DNA of 64,000 bases from Actinocrispum wychmicini (GCF_004345645.1 NZ_SLWS01000004.1:372001-436000), one strand, 5' to 3'. Positions 34,573 to 43,394 are shown, counted from the first letter of the stretch. Notes: a model not told the origin generated them from the letters alone. Program-made: numbers and translations.

Positions 34573-34694
34573 GAGATCAATTGTGGCAGGCGTGGCCGTG
34601 CCCCTCCGTCCCTTGCTACTGACAAGTCGCCCCTCTACGGTAGATGGAGTGACTTGCTGGTTGCAAGCCACCGTCGTCCGACGAGAGGTGCGGT

Positions 34695-35261
34695 GTGGCA
34701 CGGTTGCGCAACCCCAAGGGGCAGGGCCGGCGTCTGCGCGACGAGATTATCGTTACGGGCCAGCGACTGCTCGCGGCCGCCGTCGACGAGCGCCAGTTCA
34801 CGGTCCGGGCCGTCGCCGACGCGGTCGGTGTGACAATGCCCTCGGTCTACATGCACTTCCCCACTCGGGCCGCGCTGCTGTCCGCGATCACTGAACGCGG
34901 CTTCGGGATGTTCGACCACCACCTCACCGAGTCGATCGCGCGTGTCCAAGAGCCCGCGGAGCGCATTCGCGGGCTCGGCCGCGCCTACCTTGAGTTCGCG
35001 GCCACCCACCCCGGTCTGTACCGCGTGGTGTTCAGTATCGGACCAGCCAAGCTGGGAGCGGGCGACGAACGAGCGTCGTTCGTCGCCCTGGTCGACGCCG
35101 CCGCGGCATGCGTGCCCGAGATCGACGCGCGCGACGCGGCGATCTGGCTGTGGTCCGTCGTGCACGGCCTGGCCAACCTTCGCCTGACCAAACCAGACTT
35201 CGACTGGCCCGCCACCGGCCCGCTGATCGACGAGGCACTGAACAATCTGTGCGTGGGGTGA
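34695..35261 (+). CDS. TetR-family transcriptional regulator
   Basis: 188 residues. The helix-turn-helix RRLRDEIIVTGQRLLAAAVD and FTVRAVADAVGVTMPSVYMHFP is followed by a TetR_C_33-like domain (AYLEFAATHPGLYRVVFSIG; WLWSVVHGLANLRLTKPDFD). The start GTG at 34695 has GAGAGGTG before it. It is divergent from the MpaB-like gene; TTGCTA-N17-TACGGT in the gap is a plausible promoter toward this gene, flanked by a GACAAGTC/GACTTG pair that could be its operator. The target is probably the divergent operon, by inference from layout. Confidence 0.88.
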   Translation: MARLRNPKGQGRRLRDEIIVTGQRLLAAAVDERQFTVRAVADAVGVTMPSVYMHFPTRAALLSAITERGFGMFDHHLTESIARVQEPAERIRGLGRAYLEFAATHPGLYRVVFSIGPAKLGAGDERASFVALVDAAAACVPEIDARDAAIWLWSVVHGLANLRLTKPDFDWPATGPLIDEALNNLCVG

Positions 35262-35463
35262 TGTCGGTTCCGTTCACGAGCGGCTGTCTGATGTTCCGTG
35301 TCCTGGGTCGGTAGCTGGTATGGACAAGTTCACCGGGCTCAGTGTCTGTGATGATCGGATGTTCACGATGATCACCGGGAGGGTTCACCTCACGTTCGCG
35401 TAACTTGTCATGACAAGTCCTACCGTCGGCGGGGTCCATGACACCTTTCGAGAAGGGTCGACC

Positions 35464-38007
35464 ATGCGTCGAACTCGATGGAGAGTGCTGACCACGCTGG
35501 CGGTCGCCGCCGCGTGCGCGGGAGGCGTCGGCATCCCCGCGGCCGCCGCACCGGCTGGAGGAATGATCGCGACTGAGAACTTCGACTCGCTGGAGTCGAC
35601 CCTGGGCAGCCGGGTGGACGAGACCGGGATTCCCCCTGAGGTCAAGGGATTCACGCACACGCCACCGGCCGGCTGGAGCGTGCAGCTCGCGCCGGGCATG
35701 CCGCAGGGGGTGACCGAGTGGCAGGGCTGGTCCTTCACCACCATGCCGTTCTGGAAGGGCGCCGAAGCCGGCCAGGACCGGGAGAACTTCACCCGGGCCG
35801 ACAAGGTGTTCGCGGTCGCCGACCCGGACGAGTGGGACGACAAGGGTTCGCCCTCGGCCAAGGGCAACTTCGACAGCACACTGGTGTCCAAACCCTTCGA
35901 CATCCCGGCCGGGCTGACCAAGGCCTACCTCGGTTTCGCCTCGCACTACCGGCAGGACGGCCCGCAGAAGGCGACCGTGTCGGTGTCCTTCGACGGCGGC
36001 CAGGACAAGGTCGTGCGGAGCTACGGCCCCGATGCCGGTAGTGACAACCAGGGCAAGGACCTGGAGAACGACTTCGTCAGTCTCGGCGTGGACGTGCCGG
36101 CCGGCGCGAAGAACATGACCGTGAAATGGCGCCTGTTCGACGCTGGCAACAACTGGTACTGGGCGATCGACGACGTGCGGGTGGCCAGCCAGGCCATCCC
36201 GGTCGACCCACCACCGCTGAACGTGCCGCAGGGGCCGAACGGGGTCAGCAAGGACAAGGTGCTGCTGATCGGACTGGACGGCGCGCGCTGGGACAAGATC
36301 CTCAGCTCGGACACGCCCAACCTGAAGCGACTGATCAACACCGGCCTGTTCGGCACCAACGCGCTCTACGCCCAGCCGATGGCCGCGACCTCCAGCGGGC
36401 CGGGCTGGTCGACCATGACCCACGGGGTGTGGCCGGACAAGCACAACGTGCGCGACAACAGCTTCGCCGACCCCAAGTTCGCGAAGTACCCGGACTTCCT
36501 GACCCTGGCCAAGCGGGCCAACCCGAACCTGTCGACCGGGTTCTTCTCCGACTGGGCGCCGATCGGCCTCGGTGACAAGCCGGTGATCGGCAGCGGCGCG
36601 GACGTGCGCGTCGCGTTGCAGGACGCCAACTACACCGTGCAGGACCAGCAGATCGCCAACGCCGCCGCGAAGTACCTGACCGAGCAGAACCCGGACGCCG
36701 CATTCGTGTACTTCGCCGACATCGACGAGTGGGGACACGACAAGGGCGGAGCCAGTCCGGAGTACAAGAAGGCCGTCGAAACCGCGGACAGGCAGATCGG
36801 CCAACTGTTGGACGCCATCCAGGCCCGCAAGACCGCCAAGGACGAGAACTGGCTCGTGATGGTGTCCGCCGACCACGGCCACACCGACAAAGGCGGGCAC
36901 GGCGGTTCCTCACCTGAGGAGCGCGGCGACTTCGTCATCGCCAACGGCAAGGGAGTCCCGGCCGGCGCCAAACCCACCACCACCCGGCTGGTGGACGTGG
37001 CCCCGACCGCGCTGCGCCACCTGGGCGTCACGATCGACCCGGCGTGGGGGCTGGACGGCCGTCCGGTGACCGACGCCGACCCCGACCCGTTCGAGACGTT
37101 GACGCCGAAGCTCAAGGAACGCCAGGACGAAAAGGGGATCCCGGCCGGAATCAAGGGATACACCCAGGAAACCCCGGCGGGGTGGAGCATCGACAACGCC
37201 AAGCAGCCGATGGACGTGGGTACCACGGAGTGGCGGGGCTGGTCGTTCACCACCGACGACTTCTGGACCCGCGCGGGCCGCGACCAGTCACGTGAACTGA
37301 ACGTCCGTGAGCGCGGGGCGTTCGCGGTGGCCGACCCGCAACGTTGGAACGCCACAGGCAATCCGTCCGGCTCCGGCAAGAAGTTCGACTCGACACTGGT
37401 GTCCCAGGGCTACAACGTGTCCGGTAAGGCGTCGGCCACGGTCGACTTCGCGTCGCACTACCGCGCTGGCACCACCCAGCAGGGCACCGTGCTGGTGTCC
37501 TTCGACGGCAAGGCGGACCAACAGGTCTACACGTACACAAAGGACGAGTTGGCCGCCCGCAGGTCACTGGTGGTGCCGGTGCCGTCCGGCGCGAGGTCGA
37601 TGAAGGTGAAGTTCCGGCTCACCGGCACCGGCGGCGACTGGTACTGGGCAGTGGACGACCTGCGCGTCACCACCAAGGCGCCGTCGACACACGTCGGCGC
37701 GCTCACCGGCACCGCGTCCAAAGGTCCCGGAACGAAGTGGACGGGCACCGCGACAACACAGATCGTCGACCAGGACGGCAAACCCGTGAAGGGCGCGGTC
37801 GTCTACGGCGACTGGATCACCGGGTCCTTGGTCACTCTGCCCGGTTTCTGCGTCACCAACACCGAAGGCACCTGCTCGGTCACGTCCACCCCGGTGAACA
37901 ACCAGCGGACCACAGTGATCTTCGTGGCCAAAGCGGTGTTCGTCTGGGGCAAGCCCTACCAGCCAGGCGACAACGCCGTGACGACAGTCAACATCAACCG
38001 CCCATAA
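35464..38007 (+). CDS. Secreted type I phosphodiesterase/nucleotide pyrophosphatase with duplicated flanking domains
   Basis: 847 residues. The signal peptide is residues 1-32. Residues 35-245 and 542-737 are two copies of the same beta-sandwich (each has a GIP..KG(F/Y)T..TPAGWS start, TEW(Q/R)GWSFTT, FDSTLVS, DFASHYR, VSFDG and WYWA(I/V)DD(V/L)RV). Between them, about 262-540, is an alkaline-phosphatase-superfamily catalytic domain (LLIGLDGARWDK; SSGPGWSTMTHGVWPDKHNV; YFADIDEWGHDKG; SADHGHTDKGGHGG). A C-terminal Ig-like domain ends the protein. The ATG at 35464 has a GAAGGG Shine-Dalgarno. It likely cleaves phosphodiesters outside the cell. A strong hairpin follows. Confidence 0.87.
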   Translation: MRRTRWRVLTTLAVAAACAGGVGIPAAAAPAGGMIATENFDSLESTLGSRVDETGIPPEVKGFTHTPPAGWSVQLAPGMPQGVTEWQGWSFTTMPFWKGAEAGQDRENFTRADKVFAVADPDEWDDKGSPSAKGNFDSTLVSKPFDIPAGLTKAYLGFASHYRQDGPQKATVSVSFDGGQDKVVRSYGPDAGSDNQGKDLENDFVSLGVDVPAGAKNMTVKWRLFDAGNNWYWAIDDVRVASQAIPVDPPPLNVPQGPNGVSKDKVLLIGLDGARWDKILSSDTPNLKRLINTGLFGTNALYAQPMAATSSGPGWSTMTHGVWPDKHNVRDNSFADPKFAKYPDFLTLAKRANPNLSTGFFSDWAPIGLGDKPVIGSGADVRVALQDANYTVQDQQIANAAAKYLTEQNPDAAFVYFADIDEWGHDKGGASPEYKKAVETADRQIGQLLDAIQARKTAKDENWLVMVSADHGHTDKGGHGGSSPEERGDFVIANGKGVPAGAKPTTTRLVDVAPTALRHLGVTIDPAWGLDGRPVTDADPDPFETLTPKLKERQDEKGIPAGIKGYTQETPAGWSIDNAKQPMDVGTTEWRGWSFTTDDFWTRAGRDQSRELNVRERGAFAVADPQRWNATGNPSGSGKKFDSTLVSQGYNVSGKASATVDFASHYRAGTTQQGTVLVSFDGKADQQVYTYTKDELAARRSLVVPVPSGARSMKVKFRLTGTGGDWYWAVDDLRVTTKAPSTHVGALTGTASKGPGTKWTGTATTQIVDQDGKPVKGAVVYGDWITGSLVTLPGFCVTNTEGTCSVTSTPVNNQRTTVIFVAKAVFVWGKPYQPGDNAVTTVNINRP

Positions 38008-38016
38008 CCCCAAGGA

Positions 38017-38055
38017 GGAACGGTTCCCGCACGCACGTCGTGCGGGAACCGTTCC
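38017..38055 (+). terminator. Strong hairpin terminator
   Basis: Perfect 16-bp arms (GGAACGGTTCCCGCAC and its complement) with a 7-base loop lie 9 bases after the phosphodiesterase stop. It also serves the convergent thioesterase. Confidence 0.8.
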
Positions 38056-38059
38056 GTAG

Positions 38060-38509
38060 TCAGCTCGCGCGGTGGATCACGCAGGTGGTGCTGCCGTGGG
38101 CGACAAGCTTGCCTGCGTCGTCCACCACCCGGCCCTCCGCCGTCGCGGTGGTGCGTCCCACGTGGATGGTGCTGCCGGTGCCGATCAAGCGTCGCCCCTC
38201 GGTCGACACCGACCGGATGTAGTTGACCTTCAGTTCGAGCGTGCCGTAACCGGCGCCTGGTTCCAGGGTCGAGTGCACCGCGCAGGCCATCACCGAGTCC
38301 AGCAGGGTCGCGCAGATGCCGCCGTGCACGGTGCCGAGCGGGTTGGCGAAGTCCGGCCGGGTACTGAGGCTGAAGACGACGCGCCCGAACTCGAGCTCGT
38401 CGATCTGGAAGCCGAGCAGGACGCCGATGCTCGGCGGGGGCTCGGGCAGGGACCGCATGGCCCGCAGTGCGTCCAGGCCGGACAGTTCGTTGGCCCATGT
38501 GGTGCTCAT
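38060..38509 (-). CDS. PaaI-family hotdog thioesterase
   Basis: 149 residues, one hotdog fold: the helix with the catalytic acid is NPLGTVHGGICATLLDSVMA, and strands are LELKVNYIRSVSTEGRRLIG and ATAEGRVVDDAGKLVAHGST. The HGG motif is that of PaaI/acyl-CoA thioesterases, which hydrolyse aryl- or acyl-CoA esters. The ATG at 38509 is used because homology starts there and AAGG precedes it. It is divergent from a TetR gene across two operator boxes and is most likely its target. Confidence 0.88.
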   Translation of the reverse strand: MSTTWANELSGLDALRAMRSLPEPPPSIGVLLGFQIDELEFGRVVFSLSTRPDFANPLGTVHGGICATLLDSVMACAVHSTLEPGAGYGTLELKVNYIRSVSTEGRRLIGTGSTIHVGRTTATAEGRVVDDAGKLVAHGSTTCVIHRAS

Positions 38510-38527
38510 AGGTCGGCCTTCCGGGTG

Positions 38528-38581
38528 TAGATCGATCGGTCTATGTCGTAGCATGACATCACACATAGATCGATCGGTCTA
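38528..38581. promoter_or_regulatory. Pair of identical 16-bp TetR operators
   Basis: TAGATCGATCGGTCTA occurs at 38528-38543 and again at 38566-38581, in the same orientation, 38 bases apart. Each is a near-perfect palindrome (one mismatched pair) of the TAGACCGATCGGTCTA type used by LmrA/YxaF-like TetR proteins. They lie between the divergent thioesterase and TetR genes. Confidence 0.75.
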
Positions 38582-38591
38582 GGAGATGTGG

Positions 38592-39173
38592 ATGACACCA
38601 GGCCCACGGGAGCGGCTGATCACCAGCGCGATCGCCCTGGTGCGGGAGCGCGGCGTGCACGCGACCGGCCTCACTGACCTGCTGGAGCACAGCGGTACCG
38701 CGCGTGGGTCGATCTATCAACACTTTCCCGGCGGGAAGACGGAACTCGTCGAGGCGGCCACGCTGGTCGCCGGCAAGCAGATGGACGCGCTGCTCCGGTC
38801 ACTGACCACCACGCGGTCCCCCCAGGCGTGGCTCGACGGGCTGATCCAGTGGTGGCGCGACGTCCTGGAGACCACCTCGTTCAGGGCCGGTTGTCCGGTC
38901 GCGGCCGCCGCCCTGGCCAGCTCGGACGAACCCACGCTGCACGAGGCCGCGGCCGAGGTCTTCAACGCGATGCGAAGTCGCCTCGCTGGAGCGCTCGCAC
39001 AGGCGGGTTTGGCCGCTGACACCGCCGGCTCGCTGGCCGGCTTCGTGGTGAGCGCCCTGGAAGGGGCGATCATCCAGGCCCGCGCCACGAGGTCGACGCG
39101 GCCGCTGGACGATGCGCGCACGCACCTGGGCGAACTGTTGCGGGTGCACCTTCGCACCGCCGGCCCGGCATGA
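38592..39173 (+). CDS. TetR-family regulator, LmrA/YxaF type
   Basis: 193 residues. It has TPGPRERLITSAIALVRERG, then GLTDLLEHSGTARGSIYQHF and PGGKTELVEAATLVAG, the typical wording of the LmrA/YxaF/YcnC group (PGGKxELV). The ATG at 38592 is chosen over 38586 because AGGAG is 6 bases upstream of the former and too close to the latter. The proximal operator copy ends 10 bases before it, so autorepression is likely, together with control of the divergent thioesterase. Confidence 0.9.
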   Translation: MTPGPRERLITSAIALVRERGVHATGLTDLLEHSGTARGSIYQHFPGGKTELVEAATLVAGKQMDALLRSLTTTRSPQAWLDGLIQWWRDVLETTSFRAGCPVAAAALASSDEPTLHEAAAEVFNAMRSRLAGALAQAGLAADTAGSLAGFVVSALEGAIIQARATRSTRPLDDARTHLGELLRVHLRTAGPA

Positions 39174-39361
39174 CCGTCCGTCGCAAGCGGGCTGGTACGG
39201 TTCTGTCCATGGTTGTTGGTTCGGTGGTGTGGCGGGCGTCGTCCGACTGACGGCTGTTCGCGTACGTACCGAATCGGGCCGTCTTCGGACGGCCACACGC
39301 CTCGACGTTCTGTCGAACGCTCTCGCTCGACGAAGACGGCTCCCTGTGCCTGGGAGTCTTT

Positions 39362-40507
39362 GTGGAGCACCACTACGTTCAGTGGCGTGAGGACGGTTGC
39401 GTCCGGTCCGCCCGCTGGGGAGCCGCACACCGCCATCTCGTTGCGGCGGACATCGTTGTGGCGGGCGATGAACTTCGTGCTGAGCAAGCGATGTCGCTGG
39501 CTCGCCGGAACCGAGCCGTGCTGTGGCGCGGTGACTACCGCAACGCGCGGCAGTTGCTCGCCGCGGTGAAACGGCGGCTGGACCGGCGCCCGGTCCCGCA
39601 TGACGGCACCCCGGCGGACGCCTTCCACCAGTATCGGCGGGCGACGGCCGACCGCGCCCACATCGTGAGCCGGGTGCTGATCGAACTCGGGCCGGGCTAC
39701 CACCTCGATCTTCCCCACGCTCCCGACGTGTCCCAGGCGTGCCTGCAGGCCTACGGTCCTGCCACCGAACGACTCGTCACGCCCCTGTCGGAGCTTCTGG
39801 GTGTGCTCGGCGCCCATCAGTGGCGGCGGCGCGGAGTCCGGGTACCTGTCCTCGGCGAAAGGATCCACCCGCACTACGGGGTGTTCGCCCCGACACGTCA
39901 GGAATATCTCGACCTCGTCGCCGCGGCGCCATGGCCACGGGCGACGACCGCCTTCGATGTCGGGACCGGCACCGGAGTGCTCGCCGTGCTGCTCGCCCAG
40001 CGCGGCGCGGGACAGGTCGTGGCCACCGACATCCAGGCCCGTGCGGTCGCCTGTGCCCAGGACAACGTCGACCGACTCCGTCTGGCGGACAACATCCGGA
40101 TCGAACAGGCAGACCTGTTTCCACCTGGCCGTGCGGACTTGGTCGTGTGCAACCCGCCGTGGCTGCCGGCCGTTCCCACTTCCGAGCTCGATGCCGCGAT
40201 CTACGATCCAGGCGGCCGCATGCTGCGTCGATTCCTTTATGGACTGTCCGATCATCTGGCCCCTGGCGGCGAAGCCTGGTTGGTCCTCTCCGACCTCGCG
40301 GAACGACTTGGCCTGCGCACTCGCCAGGAGTTGACGGAAATGCTCGCCACAGCAGGACTGTGTGTGGCCGACCGGCTCGACACCCGGCCTCGGCACCGAA
40401 CACGCCACCAGTCGGATCCCTTGGCGGAGTACCGGACCGCGGAGATCATCTCACTGTGGCGACTCACTTCCCCTGTTCGCGGGCACTGTCCACGCTACCG
40501 GCCGTAG
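39362..40507 (+). CDS. Class I methyltransferase, HemK-like (NPPW motif)
   Basis: 381 residues. An N-terminal segment of about 160 residues precedes a Rossmann methyltransferase: motif I AFDVGTGTGVLAVLLAQRGA, acidic VVATDIQARAVACAQDN, DLFPPGRADLVVCNPPWLPA with the NPPW motif of N5-glutamine and N6-adenine methyltransferases, and LAPGGEAWLVLSDLAERLGL. Release-factor methyltransferases have NPPY; the substrate here is unknown. The GTG at 39362 was taken, with a weak ribosome site. It ends 47 bases before prcB on the same strand and could be transcribed with it, but nothing links it functionally to the inhibitor cluster. Confidence 0.8.
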   Translation: MEHHYVQWREDGCVRSARWGAAHRHLVAADIVVAGDELRAEQAMSLARRNRAVLWRGDYRNARQLLAAVKRRLDRRPVPHDGTPADAFHQYRRATADRAHIVSRVLIELGPGYHLDLPHAPDVSQACLQAYGPATERLVTPLSELLGVLGAHQWRRRGVRVPVLGERIHPHYGVFAPTRQEYLDLVAAAPWPRATTAFDVGTGTGVLAVLLAQRGAGQVVATDIQARAVACAQDNVDRLRLADNIRIEQADLFPPGRADLVVCNPPWLPAVPTSELDAAIYDPGGRMLRRFLYGLSDHLAPGGEAWLVLSDLAERLGLRTRQELTEMLATAGLCVADRLDTRPRHRTRHQSDPLAEYRTAEIISLWRLTSPVRGHCPRYRP

Positions 40508-40554
40508 GCTGAACTCGCTAGGCTGGTGCGGTACGGCCAACGGAAAGGAACAGT

Positions 40555-41391
40555 GTGGTGGAGTACCCAGGAGTCCCCGTTCCCGGTCTGACCACTGATG
40601 CGACGGACTCCTCGTTCTTCCGGTATCTCCAGACCCACGCGCCTGAACGCCTGCCGTGGAACCGGCGGCCGGCGAAGCCCGTCGACGCGGTGCCGCATGG
40701 CACGACCGTGCTGGCCGTGATCTACGCGGGCGGTGTGCTGATAGCCGGCGACCGGCGCGCGACGATGGGCAACCAGATCGCGCGGCGCGACCTGGAGAAG
40801 GTGTACCCGGCCGACGGGCACTCGGCGATCGCCTTCGCCGGCACCGTGGGGCTGGCGGTCGACCTGGTGAAGCTGTTCCAGATCGAGTTGGAGCACTACG
40901 AGCGCGTCGAGGGCGTGCCGCTGTCGATCGAGGGCAAGGTCAACAAGCTCGGCGCGATGATCAGGGCGAACCTGGCGCAGGCCGAGGCCGGGCTCGCGGT
41001 GATCCCGCTGTACGCCGTGTGGGACGACCGCCAGGGTGTCGGCCGGATCTTCAGCACGGACGTGACCGGGTTCGTCTCGGAGAACAGGGACTACGAGTCG
41101 GTGGGTTCGGGCTCCTACTTCGCCAAGGGCGCGTTGAAGAAGCTGTACCGCGATGGCGCCACCGAGAGTGAGGCCGCCCGGATGTGCGTGGAGGCGCTGT
41201 ACGACGCGGCGGACGACGACAGCGCGACCGGTGGCCCGGACCTCGTCCGCGAGATCTTCCCGACGCTGGCCACCGTGAACGCCGACGGATATCGCAGGTA
41301 CAGCAGCGAAGAGACCGGCACAATAGCCCGATCGGTTGTTTCCGACCGGCACGGCGATCCGGGCGGCGCCCGGTCCGTGCCGCGGCAATAG
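40555..41391 (+). CDS. prcB: Stand-alone 20S proteasome beta subunit, probable inhibitor-resistant (SalI-like)
   Basis: 278 residues. A 49-residue propeptide ends at HG|TT, making Thr50 the catalytic Thr1. Asp17 and Lys33 (mature numbering: AGDRR and LEKVY) and the SDR-like GSGSYFAKG and DDDSATGGPDLVREIFPT segments are intact, so it should be an active protease. In the S1 pocket it has Phe45 and Val49 (IAFAGTVGLA), where M. tuberculosis PrcB has Ile45 and Ala49. Val49 is the change associated with inhibitor resistance in SalI of the salinosporamide cluster. No prcA, pup or mpa gene is adjacent, so it is an extra copy that would pair with the housekeeping alpha ring. AAAGGA precedes the GTG. 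Its place beside an epoxyketone-type assembly line argues for self-resistance. Confidence 0.93.
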   Translation: MVEYPGVPVPGLTTDATDSSFFRYLQTHAPERLPWNRRPAKPVDAVPHGTTVLAVIYAGGVLIAGDRRATMGNQIARRDLEKVYPADGHSAIAFAGTVGLAVDLVKLFQIELEHYERVEGVPLSIEGKVNKLGAMIRANLAQAEAGLAVIPLYAVWDDRQGVGRIFSTDVTGFVSENRDYESVGSGSYFAKGALKKLYRDGATESEAARMCVEALYDAADDDSATGGPDLVREIFPTLATVNADGYRRYSSEETGTIARSVVSDRHGDPGGARSVPRQ

Positions 41392-41458
41392 CCTGCGGAT
41401 TTTGATCATCAGATGGACACCGCCGAGCGGTAACCCGGCCGCGCGCGCTTTTTGATCC

Positions 41459-41489
41459 TTGCGCAAACGCGGCCGAGCACTGGTAGGAT
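41459..41489 (+). promoter_or_regulatory. Possible promoter for the FAD oxidase gene
   Basis: TTGCGC at 41459-41464 and TAGGAT at 41484-41489 are separated by 19 bases, slightly long for sigma-70. They lie 57 bases before the ATG, in the gap after prcB. Confidence 0.35.
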
Positions 41490-41545
41490 GAATTCGTCTG
41501 GTAGTTGTGGATCACGCACGCTGTGCGCCTGGGGAGGCTCACTAG

Positions 41546-43141
41546 ATGTCCGAACGTGACCGACGAACAATTCTTCGCAGTACCGCACTTGCCGTCGCCG
41601 GATTGGCGGTCGGACCGGTGCTCGTGCCAGAGTCCGCCGTCGCCGACGAATCAGGGAATAGCTGTCCGGCGCCACTCGGCCCGACAACCGTTCTCCCTGG
41701 TGACACGCGGTATGAGGATTTAGCCAAACGCGGCCACAAACGCTATACGGTCGCGCCCGACTACTTTCGGGTGGTCGGTTCGACAGCCCAGGTCGTGCAG
41801 GCAGTGCAGGACGCGGTGGCCGCCGGCAAGCGGGTGGCCGTCCGCGGCGGCGCGCACTGCCTGGAGAACTTCGTCGACGACCCGGCCGTCAAGGTGGTCA
41901 TCGACCTGTCCGGGATGACCGGCGTATACTTCGACCCGGCCATGAACGCGTTCGCCATCGAGGGCGGCGCCCTGCTCATCGAGGTGTACCGGCGCCTGTT
42001 CCTCGGCTGGGGCGTCACCGTGCCGGCGGGCTGGTGCCCGAGCGTCGGCGTCGGCGGCCACATCTCCGGCGGCGGCTACGGCGTCCTGTCACGGGCGTTC
42101 GGCCTGGTCGTGGACCATCTGTACGCGGTCGAAGTGGTCGTGGTCGACAGTTTCGGCAAGGCCAGGGCCGTGGTCGCGACGCGCGACCCCAACGACCCGA
42201 ACTACGACCTCTGGTGGGCGCACACCGGTGGTGGCGGCGGCAATTTCGGCGTGGTCACCAAGTACTGGATGCGCTCGCCGGGCGCCGCCGGCGACCCGTC
42301 CACGCTGCTGCCGAAGCCGCCCGGCCGGATGCTCGACTTCAGCGCCGAGTGGCCGTGGGCGGGCATGGACCAGGCGAAGTTCGCCCGCCTCATGCGCAAC
42401 CAGGGCGAGTGGTGTGAGCGCAACACCGCGCCAGGCACCCCGACCGCCCCGCTGTACGGCGAGCTGATCTTCTATCGGCCGTCCTTCGGCAAGCAGGGCC
42501 TGATCGGCCAGGTCTACGGGCCCAACGCGGACAAGCTGCTGGACGACTACCTGGCCGCGCTGAGCGAGGGTGTCGGGCCCGCGCAGAACGTCGTGCGCAA
42601 CTGGGGCCCGTGGTTCGCCACCGCGCAGGCCGGCCCGGACCAGTCCAAGCCGTTCCGGTTCAAGGTCAAGTCGGCGTACCTGCGCAACCGGTTCACCGAC
42701 GAGCAGGCGGCGACCATCTACCAGCAGCTGACCGCGGACCACCCGGGTGACCTGCTGATCGGCTCGGTCGGCCTGGCCACGTACGGCGGCCAGATCAACG
42801 CGGTGCCGGCCGCCGCGACCGCGACGGCGACCCGGGACGCGATCATCAAGCTGACCTACGTGGCGGCCTGGCAGGATCCGACCCAGGACGCCCTGCATGA
42901 CGAGTGGATCCGCCAGCTGTACCGCGCCGTGTACGCGACAACCGGCGGCGTGCCGGACCCGCGGGACGGCGCCTACATCAGCTATCCCGACCGGGATCTG
43001 GCCGATCCGGCCCAGAACACGTCCGGCGTGCCGTGGTCCACCCTGTACTACAAGGGTAATTATCCGAGGTTGCAGCGAATCAAGTCCCGATATGATCCGC
43101 GTGACGTGTTCCGACACGCGCTGGCCGTGCGGCCGGCGTAG
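41546..43141 (+). CDS. Tat-exported FAD-linked oxidase (BBE type, bicovalent flavin)
   Basis: 531 residues. A twin-arginine signal (RDRRTILRSTALAVAGLAVG) is followed by a PCMH-type FAD domain with RGGAHC (His104) and GWCPSVGVGGH (Cys164), the two residues that anchor flavin in bicovalent berberine-bridge-type oxidases. The C-terminal BBE segment has WSTLYYKGNYPRLQRIKSRY and RYDPRDVFRHALAVRP. Such enzymes oxidise alcohols, sugars or amines with oxygen. A GGGAGG Shine-Dalgarno precedes the ATG. It sits between prcB and the biosynthetic operon in the same direction; a late oxidation of the exported product is possible but unproven. Confidence 0.88.
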   Translation: MSERDRRTILRSTALAVAGLAVGPVLVPESAVADESGNSCPAPLGPTTVLPGDTRYEDLAKRGHKRYTVAPDYFRVVGSTAQVVQAVQDAVAAGKRVAVRGGAHCLENFVDDPAVKVVIDLSGMTGVYFDPAMNAFAIEGGALLIEVYRRLFLGWGVTVPAGWCPSVGVGGHISGGGYGVLSRAFGLVVDHLYAVEVVVVDSFGKARAVVATRDPNDPNYDLWWAHTGGGGGNFGVVTKYWMRSPGAAGDPSTLLPKPPGRMLDFSAEWPWAGMDQAKFARLMRNQGEWCERNTAPGTPTAPLYGELIFYRPSFGKQGLIGQVYGPNADKLLDDYLAALSEGVGPAQNVVRNWGPWFATAQAGPDQSKPFRFKVKSAYLRNRFTDEQAATIYQQLTADHPGDLLIGSVGLATYGGQINAVPAAATATATRDAIIKLTYVAAWQDPTQDALHDEWIRQLYRAVYATTGGVPDPRDGAYISYPDRDLADPAQNTSGVPWSTLYYKGNYPRLQRIKSRYDPRDVFRHALAVRPA

Positions 43142-43147
43142 TCCCAC

Positions 43148-43181
43148 ATATCGGATGGCGGCCAATGTCGTCATCCGATAT
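43148..43181 (+). terminator. Hairpin after the FAD oxidase gene
   Basis: Perfect 10-bp arms ATATCGGATG and CATCCGATAT with a 14-base loop lie 7 bases after the stop. The T-run is poor, but it may end the transcript and separate it from the operon that follows. Confidence 0.6.
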
Positions 43182-43394
43182 TCCATTATCCTGGTAGCAT
43201 CGGCGCTATAGAGGGAACCTGTCCCGGTGATTTCGACGCGCATCGGGACAAGGCGGTTTTGGTCGCGCGAAAATGGCCGCCGCTGTGCGGTGCTGGGGCA
43301 CAAACCTGTCTGAGTGGCGCCGACATGTCGTTGTTTTAGGGATTTGTCGGTGTTTGTCGCTCTCGGCGTGCCAACGACGAGGGAGAGCTGACGA

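Noticed and set aside
39174..39361. Possible structured leader before the methyltransferase gene (GGCCGTCTTCGGACGGCC hairpin)
   Set aside because: One short hairpin in high-GC DNA is not enough to call a riboswitch or attenuator.
38586..41391. TetR gene at 38592 and methyltransferase at 39362 as members of the inhibitor cluster
   Set aside because: The TetR gene is explained by its divergent thioesterase and operators, and the methyltransferase has no role in the predicted pathway; proximity alone is weak evidence.
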